A DNA stretch of 64,000 nucleotides from Vibrio sp. CB1-14 (GCF_040412085.2 NZ_CP115920.1:930001-994000), one strand, 5' to 3'. Counted from the stretch's first letter, positions 10,530 to 19,919 are shown. A program made the numbers and translations. Notes: a model not told the origin generated them from the sequence alone.

Positions 10530-10598
10530 CTATTACTCCTAGTCAGGTGGTATTCCACCATCATAAGAAAGCGAACATGAACAGAGTATGAAGGCAAT

Positions 10599-10622
10599 AA
10601 AAAAGGCCGCATAGCGGCCTTT
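10599..10622 (-). terminator. Intrinsic terminator of proS
   Basis: AAAGGCCGC pairs with GCGGCCTTT around a 3-base loop (10602-10622). On the minus strand the stem continues into a T-run (10604-10599), just after the proS stop. Confidence 0.9.
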
Positions 10623-10641
10623 AGGATAATCTGGGTAACGA

Positions 10642-12357
10642 TTAAGCTAGCTGAGCTTTCACGTGAGCCACGATATCGTCGATAGCAATTGGCGTTTTGT
10701 CACCAGTGCGGCGGTTCTTGTATTCGAAGTTACCTTCGTCCATGCTGCGGTCACCAATAACCACAGTATGAGGAACACCAACAAGCTCCATGTCAGAGAA
10801 CATGACACCTGGGCGCTCTTTACGATCGTCAAATAGCACTTCGATACCAGCTGCAGTCAGTTCTGCGTATAGCTTCTCTGCTGCTTCTTTAACGCGCTCA
10901 GACTTATGCATGTTCATCGGTACGATCGCTACCTGGAATGGGGCGATAGCGTCAGGCCAGATGATGCCGTACTTATCATTGTTCTGTTCGATAGCAGCAG
11001 CTACCACACGAGAAACACCGATACCGTAACAACCCATCTCTAGGATAACGTTCTTACCGTCAGGACCAAGCACGCCACAGTTCATCTTCTCAGAGTAGTT
11101 TTTACCAAGCTGGAAGATATGGCCGACTTCGATACCACGCTTAAGCAGGATAGTGCCTTGACCACATGGGCTTGGATCGCCTTCTACGACGTTACGCAGA
11201 TCTTCTACTTTACCAAGCTCAACGTCACGACCCCAGTTGATGCCAAAGTAGTGCTTGTCATCAATGTTAGCGCCAGCGCCGAAATCGTTCATTACCGCGA
11301 CAGAACGGTCTACGATGAATGGCAGTTCAAGACCAACTGGGCCTAGTGAGCCTGGGCCTGCGCCAATTGCTGCGCGAATTTCTTCTTCTGTTGCCATTTC
11401 TAGAGGAGAGGCAACTTCCGCAATTTTCTCAGCTTTGATTTCGTTAAGCTCGTGGTCACCACGGATGATAAGGCCGATAAGCGGCGCTTCGATTTCATCA
11501 GAGGCTTTAACAAACAGCGTTTTCACTGTTTTCTCGATTGGCAGGTCGAACTGCTCTACAAGCTCAGCAATGGTTTTCGCATTCGGCGTATCTACCATTG
11601 TCATATCGATAGTTGGAGCGGCTAGCTCTTCTGCAGGTGCTAATGCTTCTGCTTTTTCGATATTTGCCGCGTAGTCAGACTCAGAAGAGAAGGCGATAAG
11701 GTCTTCACCACTTTCAGCCAGTACGTGGAATTCGTGTGAGCCGTTACCACCGATAGCACCGGTATCAGCGAGCACTGGACGGTAATTTAGACCCATGCGG
11801 TCAAACGCTTTGCAGTAGGCGTCGTGCATCGCTTCGTAAGACTTCTCTAAGCCTTCTTTGTCGATGTCGAAGCTGTACGCATCCATCATAGAGAATTCAC
11901 GTGCGCGCATCACGCCAAAACGTGGGCGGCGCTCATCTCGGAATTTAGTTTGGATTTGGTACAGGTTCAGTGGTAGCTGCTTGTACGAGTTGACTTCGTT
12001 ACGCACAAGGCTAGTGATCACTTCTTCTGCTGTTGGGCTAAGTACAAACGGACGCTCATGACGGTCAGTGAAGCGAAGTAGTTCATCACCCATCTTTTCA
12101 GATCGGCCTGTCTCTTCCCATAGTTCAAACGGCTGCACTACGGGCATCAAAGTCTCAACTGCACCTGCATTATCGATCTCTTGGCGAACGATGTTTTCGA
12201 CTTTACGCAGAACACGTAGACCCGTTGGTAGCCAAGTGTATAGACCTGAAGCTAGTTTACGAATCATACCTGCACGCAGCATTAGCTGGTGACTTACAAC
12301 TTCTGCGTCGTTTGGTGTCTCCTTCAGAGTAGAAAGAAGATAGTTACTGGTACGCAT
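10642..12357 (-). CDS. proS: Prolyl-tRNA synthetase
   Basis: Charges tRNA-Pro with proline in the cytoplasm. The 571-residue bacterial-type class II enzyme shows motif 1 around residues 40-75 ([18 protein letters not shown]), motif 2 near residues 137-155 ([19 protein letters not shown]) and motif 3 near residue 440 ([13 protein letters not shown]). A large insertion between motifs 2 and 3 (about 220-400) is the Ala-tRNA-Pro editing domain of the E. coli-like type. The C-terminal anticodon-binding domain starts near residue 470. The start is set by the family-typical [15 protein letters not shown]. The gene is followed by a clear terminator. Confidence 0.98.
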   Translation of the reverse strand: MRTSNYLLSTLKETPNDAEVVSHQLMLRAGMIRKLASGLYTWLPTGLRVLRKVENIVRQEIDNAGAVETLMPVVQPFELWEETGRSEKMGDELLRFTDRHERPFVLSPTAEEVITSLVRNEVNSYKQLPLNLYQIQTKFRDERRPRFGVMRAREFSMMDAYSFDIDKEGLEKSYEAMHDAYCKAFDRMGLNYRPVLADTGAIGGNGSHEFHVLAESGEDLIAFSSESDYAANIEKAEALAPAEELAAPTIDMTMVDTPNAKTIAELVEQFDLPIEKTVKTLFVKASDEIEAPLIGLIIRGDHELNEIKAEKIAEVASPLEMATEEEIRAAIGAGPGSLGPVGLELPFIVDRSVAVMNDFGAGANIDDKHYFGINWGRDVELGKVEDLRNVVEGDPSPCGQGTILLKRGIEVGHIFQLGKNYSEKMNCGVLGPDGKNVILEMGCYGIGVSRVVAAAIEQNNDKYGIIWPDAIAPFQVAIVPMNMHKSERVKEAAEKLYAELTAAGIEVLFDDRKERPGVMFSDMELVGVPHTVVIGDRSMDEGNFEYKNRRTGDKTPIAIDDIVAHVKAQLA

Positions 12358-12506
12358 TTATGGGTATCCGTTCATCATGTTGATAGTAAATCTGGGCAGA
12401 GGTGCCCAAATTGAGTTAAGCCGTCTATGATATCAGCCAAATGCCTTTCTACCAAATGACTTTGCTAGCAAAAAGGTCTCATCAATAAACACCTAGAATC
12501 AGGCGT

Positions 12507-13205
12507 TTAGAGAGTCTCAATGGTGGTGACGTCAATGTGATCGCTATTGGCTTTAAACTTTACGTTCCAATCGAACAGTCTTACGCCATATTCTTTGTCA
12601 TCGATCTTACCTTTTTTATAGGCAGGCCTTGGGTCTTGCGCCAATACTTCGCGGATGATTTGTTGCTTATGCTGGCCCTCTGGTGCCTTCGATAGAACCT
12701 CAACTGCAGAGGGTGAGAATGTCACCTCGGTTGCTTCCGGCTCGGATTCTGCGTACCCCCCTTTAGCATAAGTGATGGAATCGGAGTAGGGGATATAGGG
12801 TTTGATATCAATAATAGGGGTACCATCGACCAAATCGACGCTACCGACATCGATAAACACTTGTTGACCTTTCTGCCTTACCCCTCGAAATTCAACCGCA
12901 GACATCCCAATACCATTTGGTCTAAATGTGGCGCGGCTAGCAAGCACGCCAATGCGTTCATTGCCACCTAAGCGTGGAGGTCTTACCGTTGGTTTCCAGC
13001 CCGCTTCTAGGTTTTGGTCAAACAGAAATAACAGCCATAGATGTGAGAATTGATCGAGACCGCGAACGGCTTCTAGACAATTAATGTCTCCCTGTAAGGC
13101 AATTGAGGCCGTGGCACTTGGCACTAATCTGGGTTGCCTAGGGACGGCAAACTTCTCTTTATAGGGGGAATGAATGGTACCAATAGGGTGCAGAGAGTAG
13201 CTCAT
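12507..13205 (-). CDS. trmO: tRNA (t6A37) N6-methyltransferase TrmO
   Basis: SAM-dependent methylation of the N6 position of threonylcarbamoyl-adenosine 37 in tRNA-Thr. The 232-residue protein has the YaeB/TsaA beta-barrel family marks: PIGTIHSPYKEKFAVPRQP at residues 7-25, the RPNGIGMSAVEF motif near residues 95-106, and DIKPYIPYSD near 133-142. A C-terminal extension after about residue 165 matches the longer proteobacterial form. It lies upstream of proS on the same strand with 149 bases between and no obvious terminator, so partial co-transcription of two tRNA-related genes is possible. Confidence 0.92.
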   Translation of the reverse strand: MSYSLHPIGTIHSPYKEKFAVPRQPRLVPSATASIALQGDINCLEAVRGLDQFSHLWLLFLFDQNLEAGWKPTVRPPRLGGNERIGVLASRATFRPNGIGMSAVEFRGVRQKGQQVFIDVGSVDLVDGTPIIDIKPYIPYSDSITYAKGGYAESEPEATEVTFSPSAVEVLSKAPEGQHKQQIIREVLAQDPRPAYKKGKIDDKEYGVRLFDWNVKFKANSDHIDVTTIETL

Positions 13206-13572
13206 CGACTGAGTCCTGGTTCACATAATTCAATATCCATCATTTCAGACGCACGGTTTTTTTTCAATCTCGATATGTTGAGGTTTTTTTAGAGCTAATT
13301 CCCTGTCATAAGAGTGAAAAGATGAATATGTCACAAGAATGTTATAGTTTATTTTATATTTAGATCAATATAAGTCATTGTATAGTTGCTAACATAATGG
13401 TTGAAAATCGCACTGAATTTACAATTGGCAACATTTTAGGCTTTTATTATTGAGCTCGCTCACGTACCCTGCGCCTGCTTTTTACAAAGTTGTCAGAAAT
13501 AAGACCGATGAGTGTCATCTGAACTAAAGAACTTTGTTAACAGCTAGGACAATATAAAAAAGGAGGGGACAG
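13206..13572. other. Divergent promoter region between trmO and the AbgT-type transporter
   Basis: 367 AT-rich bases with no supported gene. It must hold the promoters of both flanking genes. A TTGTCA at about 13490 could be a -35 element but has a poor -10 partner. AGGAGGGG just before 13573 is a strong ribosome-binding site for the transporter. I could not find a convincing CRP, FNR or other operator. Confidence 0.5.
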
Positions 13573-15159
13573 ATGAGTTCATCTGCCACAATGAAACACA
13601 ACAAGCCAAAAAAGCCTCTATTTACCCGTTTTCTAGACGGCGTTGAGTACTTGGGGAACCTATTGCCCCACCCAATCACACTATTTGCAATTTTCTGTCT
13701 AGCTATTCTTGTCATGTCTGGCATCGCTGGCTACTTCGATGTTGCCGTTGCTGATCCTCGCCCTGAAGGCGCTGCTGGTCGTGCTGCTAACGGTATGATT
13801 GAGGTTGTGAGCCTTGTTAATGCTGAAGGCCTACAGTTAATTGTGACTAACCTAGTGAAAAACTTCACAGGCTTCGCACCACTTGGTACCGTACTCGTTG
13901 CGATGCTTGGTGTAGCGATCGCTGAGCACTCAGGCATGCTTTCAGCTGCAATGCGTGGTCTAGTTATGGGTGCATCTAAGCGCATGGTAACGGTGACAGT
14001 CGTATTTGCTGGTATCATTTCTAACACAGCTTCAGAGCTTGGTTACGTCGTACTTATTCCGTTGGCAGCGATGCTGTTCCACTCTTTAGGACGTCACCCT
14101 CTCGCCGGTCTTGCTGCTGCGTTTGCTGGTGTATCGGGTGGTTATTCTGCGAACCTACTTATCGGTACGGTAGACCCACTGCTTTCAGGTATCACTGAAA
14201 CAGCTGCGCAAATGATCGATCCAACCTATACAGTTGGTCCAGAGTCGAACTGGTACTTCATGTTCATCTCTACGTTCTTCATTGCGATTACAGGTGCATT
14301 CGTTACTGAGAAAATCGTTGAGCCAAAACTTGGTAAATACAACGATGAAGAAGCCTCAGAAGATTTGTCTAACGACAGCATGGGCTCTTTGACTGCGGTT
14401 GAGAAGAAAGGCCTAAAAATGGCGGGTATTGCGGTTCTAGTAGTGAGCGCAATTATCGCATCGACAGTTGTTCCAGAAAACGGCGTACTTCGTACGGCTG
14501 ACGGTCAAGTTGCAGGCTCTCCATTCCTTAAGAGTATCGTAGCCTTCATCTTTGTATTCTTCGCAATCCCTGGCTTTATTTACGGTAAAGTAACGGGCTC
14601 TATGAAGAATGACCGTGATGTCATTGATGCTATGTCTAAGTCTATGTCTTCGATGGGCATGTACATTGTGTTGGTGTTCTTCGCTGCGCAATTTGTTGCC
14701 TTCTTTAAGTGGACGAACTTTGGTCAAGTATTCGCAGTAGCGGGCGCAGACTTCCTACAGACTATTGGTCTAACAGGTCCTGCACTGTTCTTCGCATTTA
14801 TCCTAATGTGTGGCTTCATCAACCTGATGATTGGCTCTGCATCGGCGCAGTGGGCAGTAACGGCTCCTATCTTCGTGCCTATGCTAATGTTAGTCGGTTA
14901 CGCTCCTGAGACCATTCAGGCGGCTTACCGTATCGGTGACTCGACGACTAATATCATTACGCCAATGATGAGCTACTTTGGTCTTATCCTTGCGGTAGCG
15001 ACTCGCTATATGAAAAACCTAGGCATTGGTACGCTGATCGCGACCATGCTGCCTTACTCAATCTGCTTTATCGTAGGCTGGAGTATCTTGTTCTACGTAT
15101 GGGTATTCCTTCTAGGTCTACCAGTAGGCCCTGGTGCGGCAACGTACTACACGCCTTAA
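13573..15159 (+). CDS. AbgT-family transporter
   Basis: Inner-membrane carrier of the AbgT family, whose members take up p-aminobenzoyl-glutamate or export sulfonamide drugs (AbgT, MtrF). The 528 residues carry an N-terminal cytoplasmic stretch rich in Lys and Pro, then many hydrophobic segments from LLPHPITLFAIFCLAILV at about 33 to the C-terminus. Family features include the ISNTASELGYVVLIPL loop (about 150), GGYSANLL, and the MIGSASAQWAVTAPIFVPM and IGDSTTNIITPMMSY segments (about 420-470). Substrate cannot be decided from sequence, and no aminohydrolase genes (abgA/abgB) are next to it. Its terminator has been split by an insertion sequence 30 bases after the stop. Confidence 0.9.
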   Translation: MSSSATMKHNKPKKPLFTRFLDGVEYLGNLLPHPITLFAIFCLAILVMSGIAGYFDVAVADPRPEGAAGRAANGMIEVVSLVNAEGLQLIVTNLVKNFTGFAPLGTVLVAMLGVAIAEHSGMLSAAMRGLVMGASKRMVTVTVVFAGIISNTASELGYVVLIPLAAMLFHSLGRHPLAGLAAAFAGVSGGYSANLLIGTVDPLLSGITETAAQMIDPTYTVGPESNWYFMFISTFFIAITGAFVTEKIVEPKLGKYNDEEASEDLSNDSMGSLTAVEKKGLKMAGIAVLVVSAIIASTVVPENGVLRTADGQVAGSPFLKSIVAFIFVFFAIPGFIYGKVTGSMKNDRDVIDAMSKSMSSMGMYIVLVFFAAQFVAFFKWTNFGQVFAVAGADFLQTIGLTGPALFFAFILMCGFINLMIGSASAQWAVTAPIFVPMLMLVGYAPETIQAAYRIGDSTTNIITPMMSYFGLILAVATRYMKNLGIGTLIATMLPYSICFIVGWSILFYVWVFLLGLPVGPGAATYYTP

Positions 15160-15182
15160 GCGAAAGCTCAATTATCGATATG

Positions 15183-15201
15183 AAAAATGCTCCCAATAGG
15201 G
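15183..15201. terminator. Left half of a bidirectional terminator split by the insertion sequence
   Basis: AAAAATGCTCCCAATAGGG before the element and AGCATTTTTTTT after it (16637-16648) rejoin, with one target copy removed, into an 8-bp stem (ATGCTCCC/GGGAGCAT) with an AATA loop, eight T on the plus strand and five on the minus strand. That is a textbook bidirectional terminator for the convergent AbgT and DUF3461 genes. Confidence 0.85.
15192..15201. repeat. Target-site duplication, left copy
   Basis: CCCAATAGGG is repeated exactly at 16627-16636 on the other side of the element. Ten bases fits the 9-13 bp duplications of the IS4 family. Confidence 0.93.
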
Positions 15202-15258
15202 TAATGCCGATCAGTTAACAACTAAATGATCGGTTGAACGATCCATTCAAAGTGTCAA

Positions 15259-15293
15259 AATCCGAGTGTATTCAATGCACTCGGATTTTTTTT
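15259..15293 (+). terminator. Terminator-like hairpin at the left end of the insertion sequence
   Basis: AATCCGAGTG (15259-15268) pairs perfectly with CACTCGGATT (15278-15287) and is followed by T up to 15293. The transposase ATG begins at 15294, so the only Shine-Dalgarno-like bases (GGA, 15283-15285) are inside the 3' arm of the hairpin. Transcripts entering from AbgT would be terminated, and any read-through mRNA would have its ribosome site masked. Confidence 0.8.
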
Positions 15294-16605
15294 ATGTTTT
15301 TAAGACAGGCTCTTAACCAAGTTCATCAATTCTCTGCAGAGCAACTTTCGGGTTTATCTGATCTGCTTTCTCCAGAACTCATTTCCCAGTGTTTGGAAGA
15401 TACAGGAATTACGACTATTCGCAGACGAAGGTTACCAATGGAAATGATGGTTTGGAGTGTTGTTGGGATGTCTCTGTATCGCCATTTGTCCATGGAGAAG
15501 GTCGTCTCGAAGCTGGATATTCTTCTCCCAGGTAAGAAGCCATTTGTTGCTCCGAGTGCAGTAATTCAGGCAAGACAAAGGCTGGGCTCCGATGTCATGA
15601 AATCCGTCTTTACTCAAACGCAGAAACTATGGAATGACAAAACGCCCCACCCAGACTGGCATGGTTTAACACTTCATGCGGTCGACGGTGTAGTCTGGCG
15701 AACCCCTGATACTAAAGACAATGATGAGCGCTTCAGTCGAACTCGGAATCAAAAGTGCTCGTCCGAATACCCTCAGGTCCGAATGGTCTGCCATATGGAG
15801 CTGACAAGTCACCTTCTAAATAGTGCATCGTTCGACTCTACATCAAAGAGCGAAGTGGACTTAACTACGGAGCTCATTGAGCGCTCTCCCGACCATAGCC
15901 TAACTATCTTCGATAGAGGTTTTTACGCTCTAGGACTATTGCACCGTTGGCAGACAACAGGGTAGAGAGGCATTGGCTTATTCCAATGCGTAAAGGAGCT
16001 CAATACACAATGCTTCGCAAGTTAGGGCGTGGGCAAGAGTTGGTCGAATTAAAGCTATCCCCTCAAGCTAGGAAAAGTGGCACGATGCACCAGAAACACT
16101 GGAAGCTCGATTGATAACTAAGACTATTAAGGGTAAGGAGGTACGGTTGTTAACCTCGATGACTGACCCCTTGCGCTACCCAGGAAAAGACATCTCAGAG
16201 CTTTATGGACATCGATGGGAGATAGAGTTGGGTTATCGAGAGATGAAACAATATATGCTTCAAAACAACCTGACTCTAAGAAGCAAAAAGCCCGAACTAA
16301 TAGAACAAGAACTGTGGGGGATGCTGTTGGCCTATAACTTACTTCGGTTCTTAATGTGCCAAATGGCCTACGACCAAAACAAGGTAATGCCTTACCAGAT
16401 AGGCTTTAAACAAGCTTCGTTGTTCTTAATAGGACAGTTACAACTCCTTCCTGCCGTCGCACCTGGAAGAATCCCGGAGGTGATGAACTATATCCTAGAT
16501 ATGGCTGAGAGTTTTACGTTGCCAGAAAGGCGAGATAGGAGCTATCCAAGAGCGGTAAAAAGAAGGCCCAGTCGCTATGCGACTAGGCCTTCTAAAAGGT
16601 GTTAG
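15294..16605 (+). pseudogene. IS4-family transposase, interrupted by two -1 frameshifts
   Basis: DDE transposase that would be about 437 residues if intact (IS4: 442). From ATG 15294 the first part contains the first catalytic Asp in HAVDGVVW and the second in TIFDRGFY. It stops at 15963-15965, where one base is missing after ACAACAGGG. The middle part (from 15965, starting ERHWLIPMRKG) continues to the A-run at 16073-16076, where a second base is missing (AAAA for the expected AAAAA). The third part carries the family Y-(2)-R-(3)-E-(6)-K signature (YGHRWEIELGYREMK) with the catalytic Glu. An upstream in-frame TTG at 15234 is ignored because it lies before the hairpin. Both lesions are single-base deletions, one in a homopolymer, so sequencing error is possible. 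Confidence 0.85.
16557..16593 (-). terminator. Minus-strand terminator inside the right end of the insertion sequence
   Basis: A 15-base inverted repeat (16561-16575 with 16579-16593, one mismatch) with a 3-base loop is followed, on the minus strand, by a T-run (16561-16556). It overlaps the end of the transposase gene and would stop transcripts arriving from the convergent DUF3461 gene. Confidence 0.75.
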
Positions 16606-16626
16606 CTTCTTAACTTACAAGCATTA

Positions 16627-16636
16627 CCCAATAGGG
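16627..16636. repeat. Target-site duplication, right copy
   Basis: CCCAATAGGG is identical to 15192-15201 and immediately follows the right inverted repeat of the element. Confidence 0.93.
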
Positions 16637-16666
16637 AGCATTTTTTTTGACTGGTTAAATAGGGAG

Positions 16667-17050
16667 TTACTTCAGTTTTTCTAAATCAGCCTCTATTTCG
16701 GCAATCTTGCTTGATACGACTTTTTCTAGGTGGCGAAGGTCGGAAAGGATCTTCTGTTTAACATCGACTTCTGTCGCTTCAATTGGCTTGGTAAGACGAT
16801 TCAGTTCATCAATAACCAGTGTCAGGTTGCGATTGATTTCAGTGACTTGCTTGTAGTTTTGACTACTACTGTCAGTACGGACGTTTTTGACTTGCCTTGG
16901 ATATTTGAACTTAACACTTTTCGCAAAGAGCTCGCCCTTCTGCTTACGAAAATAGATTTTTAACACATCTTTATGCGCTTCTTGGCGTAGGGAGTAACGC
17001 TCTATTTGTTTAGGATCTTGAATGCCTAAACCAATGAGGTTTGGATACAT
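16667..17050 (-). CDS. DUF3461 family protein
   Basis: A 127-residue cytoplasmic protein of unknown function, conserved in Vibrio and Shewanella relatives (recalled family resemblance: [28 protein letters not shown] is the hallmark start). The N-terminal half is basic with [27 protein letters not shown] residues; the C-terminal half (about 65-127) is a heptad-like Leu/Val/Glu/Lys pattern, likely a coiled coil. AGAGG sits seven bases before the ATG. It is convergent with the AbgT-type gene, and its terminator was split by the insertion sequence. Confidence 0.87.
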   Translation of the reverse strand: MYPNLIGLGIQDPKQIERYSLRQEAHKDVLKIYFRKQKGELFAKSVKFKYPRQVKNVRTDSSSQNYKQVTEINRNLTLVIDELNRLTKPIEATEVDVKQKILSDLRHLEKVVSSKIAEIEADLEKLK

Positions 17051-17146
17051 AGATGACCTCTTAGGTTGTGTGTTTCTTCTACAACTGTAGCAGGCAATGA
17101 TTAGGGTAGATAGTTGATTAAAGTGCGGTTTACAGAGAAATGTGGA

Positions 17147-17171
17147 GGAGATCGCCTAAATGGCGATCTCC
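17147..17171 (-). terminator. Stem-loop downstream of glnD
   Basis: GGAGATCGCC (17147-17156) pairs perfectly with GGCGATCTCC (17162-17171) around a 5-base loop, 59 bases past the glnD stop. The T-run after it on the minus strand is poor, so it is a probable but weak intrinsic terminator. Confidence 0.55.
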
Positions 17172-17230
17172 TTTGTGTGAAGTTACTGGTGAGTGAACTT
17201 TAACCAGTTACATGGGCTGGCTACACTGCC

Positions 17231-19855
17231 TTAACTAGTGATTTGCTCTGAAATGTTCTCTTGGAGCTTTTGCTTCAAAATCGCTTGCTCTTCATCAGTA
17301 AGACGTGAGCCATTCTCGCCGGTTAAGATAAATAAATCTTCTGCTCGCTCACCGATGGTGGTGATTTTTGCCCCGTGAAGGCTCAGATTTAACAGGGCAA
17401 AGGTCGCACCGACTTTAGCCAGCAAGCCCGGAGCATCGAGCGCCACAAGCTCCATTAAGGTACGCTTCTTACCTTTAGTTGGTAAAAAGTCGACTTTGGT
17501 TTTTACGTTAAAGTGTTTGAGGTTTCTTGGTGCGCGGCGCGTTTTGATCTTGGTTGGTCTACCATCCTCTAGCACATGGATGAGATGTTTGATGACCGCC
17601 GAATGACGGCTGCATTCAATGGCATCACCATGCTGATCAAGCACCATAAAAGTATCAAGCACAAAACCATCTTTACTGGTCATGATTTGTGCGTCATGGA
17701 CGTTAAAGTTACGTCTATCGAGCTCTGCGACTACGGTCGCAAACAGAGCTGGTTGGTCTTTGCTGTAGACAAAGACTTCTGTACCACCTCGAGTGGCGTT
17801 TTTACTCATCAAAACTAACGGTTTGGATGGATCTTCAAGCTTGAGGATATGTTCGCTGTGCCATGCGATCTGCTTATGCGTATGACGCAGGAAGTAATCC
17901 GCCTTAAAGCGCTGCCATAGAACTTCTATTTCACGGGCAACAAAATTCTGTTTGCGAAGTAGGGCGGAAGCCAACTGCTGATTGTGACGAATACGATCCC
18001 GCACATCGACAGGGTTTTCCAACCCTCGGCGCAACACGCGTTGAGTAGAGTAGAAAAGCTCCGCCAATAAGGTGCGCTTCCAACTGTTCCAAAGTTCAGG
18101 GTTGGTAGCGCTGATATCAGCGACAGTTAAGCAAAGTAAATACTCGAGGTATTCTTCATCGCGGACTTTTTTAGCGAATTCTATGATGACATCGGGATCG
18201 TAAATGTCGCGGCGCTGAGCGGTCACTGACATCAGCAAGTGATTTTGTACCAGCCAAGAAACGAGCTTTGCTTCTGGTTTTGATAAGCCGTGCTGCATGC
18301 AGAAGTCATACGCTTCTACTGCGCCAATCTCAGAGTGGTCACCGCCGCGTCCTTTGCCGATATCATGGAAAATCGCCGCTAATATCAGCAGCTCTTTCTT
18401 GTGCATCCTTGGGTAGATTTCACAGCAGATAGGATGTTTGCTATAGCTCTCTTCAAGGCTATAGGTATGGATATGATTGAGAAGACGTACACTGTGCTCA
18501 TCGACGGTGTAAACGTGGAACAGGTCAAATTGCATCTGGCCAACGATTTGGCTCCACTGTGGAAGGTAAGCCGCCAGCACGCCAAGCTTGTGCATCAATC
18601 GAAATGCGCGGTGAAGGGCGTTCGGATGGCGAACCAAGTCCATAAACTTTTCCCTTGCTTCAGGGATAGTGTGTAAGAACTTATTCAATCTGCGTCTTGC
18701 GGTGCGCAGCTGCCTTAGCGTTGCGGGGCTGACACCTTCAATACTGGAGTCGTTGGCGATATGTATAAACATATCGAGTATGGTCTCTGGGCGTGCTTGA
18801 AATAGCGCGGGCTTTCTGGCCTCAATCAGCTTGCCTCGACGTTGAAAGTCGTCATCGAGGATCTCGGCTTGCTGGATCTGACCTTTGTTTACGATGGCTT
18901 GATCGAACAGTTTGAGGAGCATCTTGTTGAGCTCAGCAACCCGTCTTAACGTGCGGTAGAACTCTTTCATCATGGTCTCTACAGCGACGTTGCCTTCACC
19001 GACAAACCCTAAGTTTTCTGCCACTTGTGCTTGGTGGGCGAACATCAGACGGTTGTCGTAACGTCTAAGCTCAATATGCAGAGCAAAACGCACTCGCCAT
19101 AGGAAGTTCTGACACTCGACTAGCTCGCGGTACTCAGCATCAGTGAGAAAACCGAAGCGGCTCATCTCATAGAGCGACGTAGCACCAAAGTGGCTGCGTG
19201 CCACCCAGCTTAGTGTGTGGATGTCACGTAGGCCGCCGGGAGTGGACTTAATGTCGGGCTCAAGGTTGTACGTTGTGTCGTGATATTTAGCGTGACGTGC
19301 GCGCTGCTCTTCGATTTTTGCGTTATAGAACGTTTCTGAAGGCCAAAAGTTGTCGGAATCTATTTGTGCTTTTAATTGAGAAAAGGTGTCTTCGCTGCCG
19401 CACAGAAGTCTGGCTTCTTGTAAGTTGGTGGCAACGGTTAAATCGGATTGACCGATTTCAATGCATTCATCGACGGTGCGCACTGCATGACCGACTTCTA
19501 GTTTGAGATCCCAGAGTAAGGTGATGAACTCGCTGATAGTACTTTCTAAAGAGGTGGGTATCTTTTTACGTGATACCAGTAAAATATCGATATCAGAAAG
19601 CGGGTGAAGCTCACCACGACCATAACCCCCGACCGCCACTAGTGACAGATAGGTTTGGTTAGACAGTTCAGAGGCTGACCAAAGGCGACGTAATAGCTGG
19701 TCGATGTAGTCCGAACGGCCGAGCACCAGGTCGGTTATTGGGTGGTGATTGAGGAACTCTTGTTTTTGATGTTCGGCAAAGGTTTCGAGTTGAGCTTTGA
19801 GCTCTTGAATATTGAGTTGCTCATCACTGAGCGATGTTGGGCTTTGAAAAGTCAT
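17231..19855 (-). CDS. glnD: Bifunctional [protein-PII] uridylyltransferase / uridylyl-removing enzyme
   Basis: Primary nitrogen sensor: it uridylylates PII when glutamine is low and deuridylylates it when glutamine is high. The 874-residue protein shows the nucleotidyltransferase motif GGYGRGELHPLSDID at residues 76-90, a central domain, an HD phosphohydrolase domain near residues 465-590 (AAIFHDIGKGRGGDHSE) for removal, and two C-terminal ACT domains (about 690-874) for glutamine binding. I chose ATG 19855; a TTG at 19876 would add seven residues without benefit. Its substrate GlnB is encoded at 42780. It lies downstream of map on the same strand but is separated by a terminator. Confidence 0.97.
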   Translation of the reverse strand: MTFQSPTSLSDEQLNIQELKAQLETFAEHQKQEFLNHHPITDLVLGRSDYIDQLLRRLWSASELSNQTYLSLVAVGGYGRGELHPLSDIDILLVSRKKIPTSLESTISEFITLLWDLKLEVGHAVRTVDECIEIGQSDLTVATNLQEARLLCGSEDTFSQLKAQIDSDNFWPSETFYNAKIEEQRARHAKYHDTTYNLEPDIKSTPGGLRDIHTLSWVARSHFGATSLYEMSRFGFLTDAEYRELVECQNFLWRVRFALHIELRRYDNRLMFAHQAQVAENLGFVGEGNVAVETMMKEFYRTLRRVAELNKMLLKLFDQAIVNKGQIQQAEILDDDFQRRGKLIEARKPALFQARPETILDMFIHIANDSSIEGVSPATLRQLRTARRRLNKFLHTIPEAREKFMDLVRHPNALHRAFRLMHKLGVLAAYLPQWSQIVGQMQFDLFHVYTVDEHSVRLLNHIHTYSLEESYSKHPICCEIYPRMHKKELLILAAIFHDIGKGRGGDHSEIGAVEAYDFCMQHGLSKPEAKLVSWLVQNHLLMSVTAQRRDIYDPDVIIEFAKKVRDEEYLEYLLCLTVADISATNPELWNSWKRTLLAELFYSTQRVLRRGLENPVDVRDRIRHNQQLASALLRKQNFVAREIEVLWQRFKADYFLRHTHKQIAWHSEHILKLEDPSKPLVLMSKNATRGGTEVFVYSKDQPALFATVVAELDRRNFNVHDAQIMTSKDGFVLDTFMVLDQHGDAIECSRHSAVIKHLIHVLEDGRPTKIKTRRAPRNLKHFNVKTKVDFLPTKGKKRTLMELVALDAPGLLAKVGATFALLNLSLHGAKITTIGERAEDLFILTGENGSRLTDEEQAILKQKLQENISEQITS

Positions 19856-19919
19856 ATGTGCAATCCGTGCAAGCAAAAAAATGTCACTAACAAGGGTTAT
19901 ACCAAAATAGGCCGGATAA

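Larger units (their letters stand above)
15202..16626 (+). mobile_element. IS4-family insertion sequence, 1,425 bp
   Basis: The element runs exactly between two CCCAATAGGG copies. Its ends are imperfect inverted repeats: TAATGCCGATCAGTTAA on the left and TAATGCTTGTAAGTTAA on the right (13 of 17 match). The left end is nearly that of E. coli IS4 itself, and the length is within a base or two of IS4 (1,426 bp). It holds one transposase gene, now broken by two frameshifts, a plus-strand terminator hairpin inside the left end and a minus-strand terminator inside the right end. The intact flanking duplication suggests a fairly recent insertion. Confidence 0.93.

Noticed and set aside
13206..13572. 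Possible CRP or FNR site upstream of the AbgT-type gene
   Set aside because: Only half sites (GTCACA, ATCAA) are present; the other halves do not match at the right spacing.
15234..15293. Transposase start at TTG 15234
   Set aside because: This would place the terminator-like hairpin inside the coding sequence; ATG 15294 directly follows it and gives the IS4-like N-terminus.
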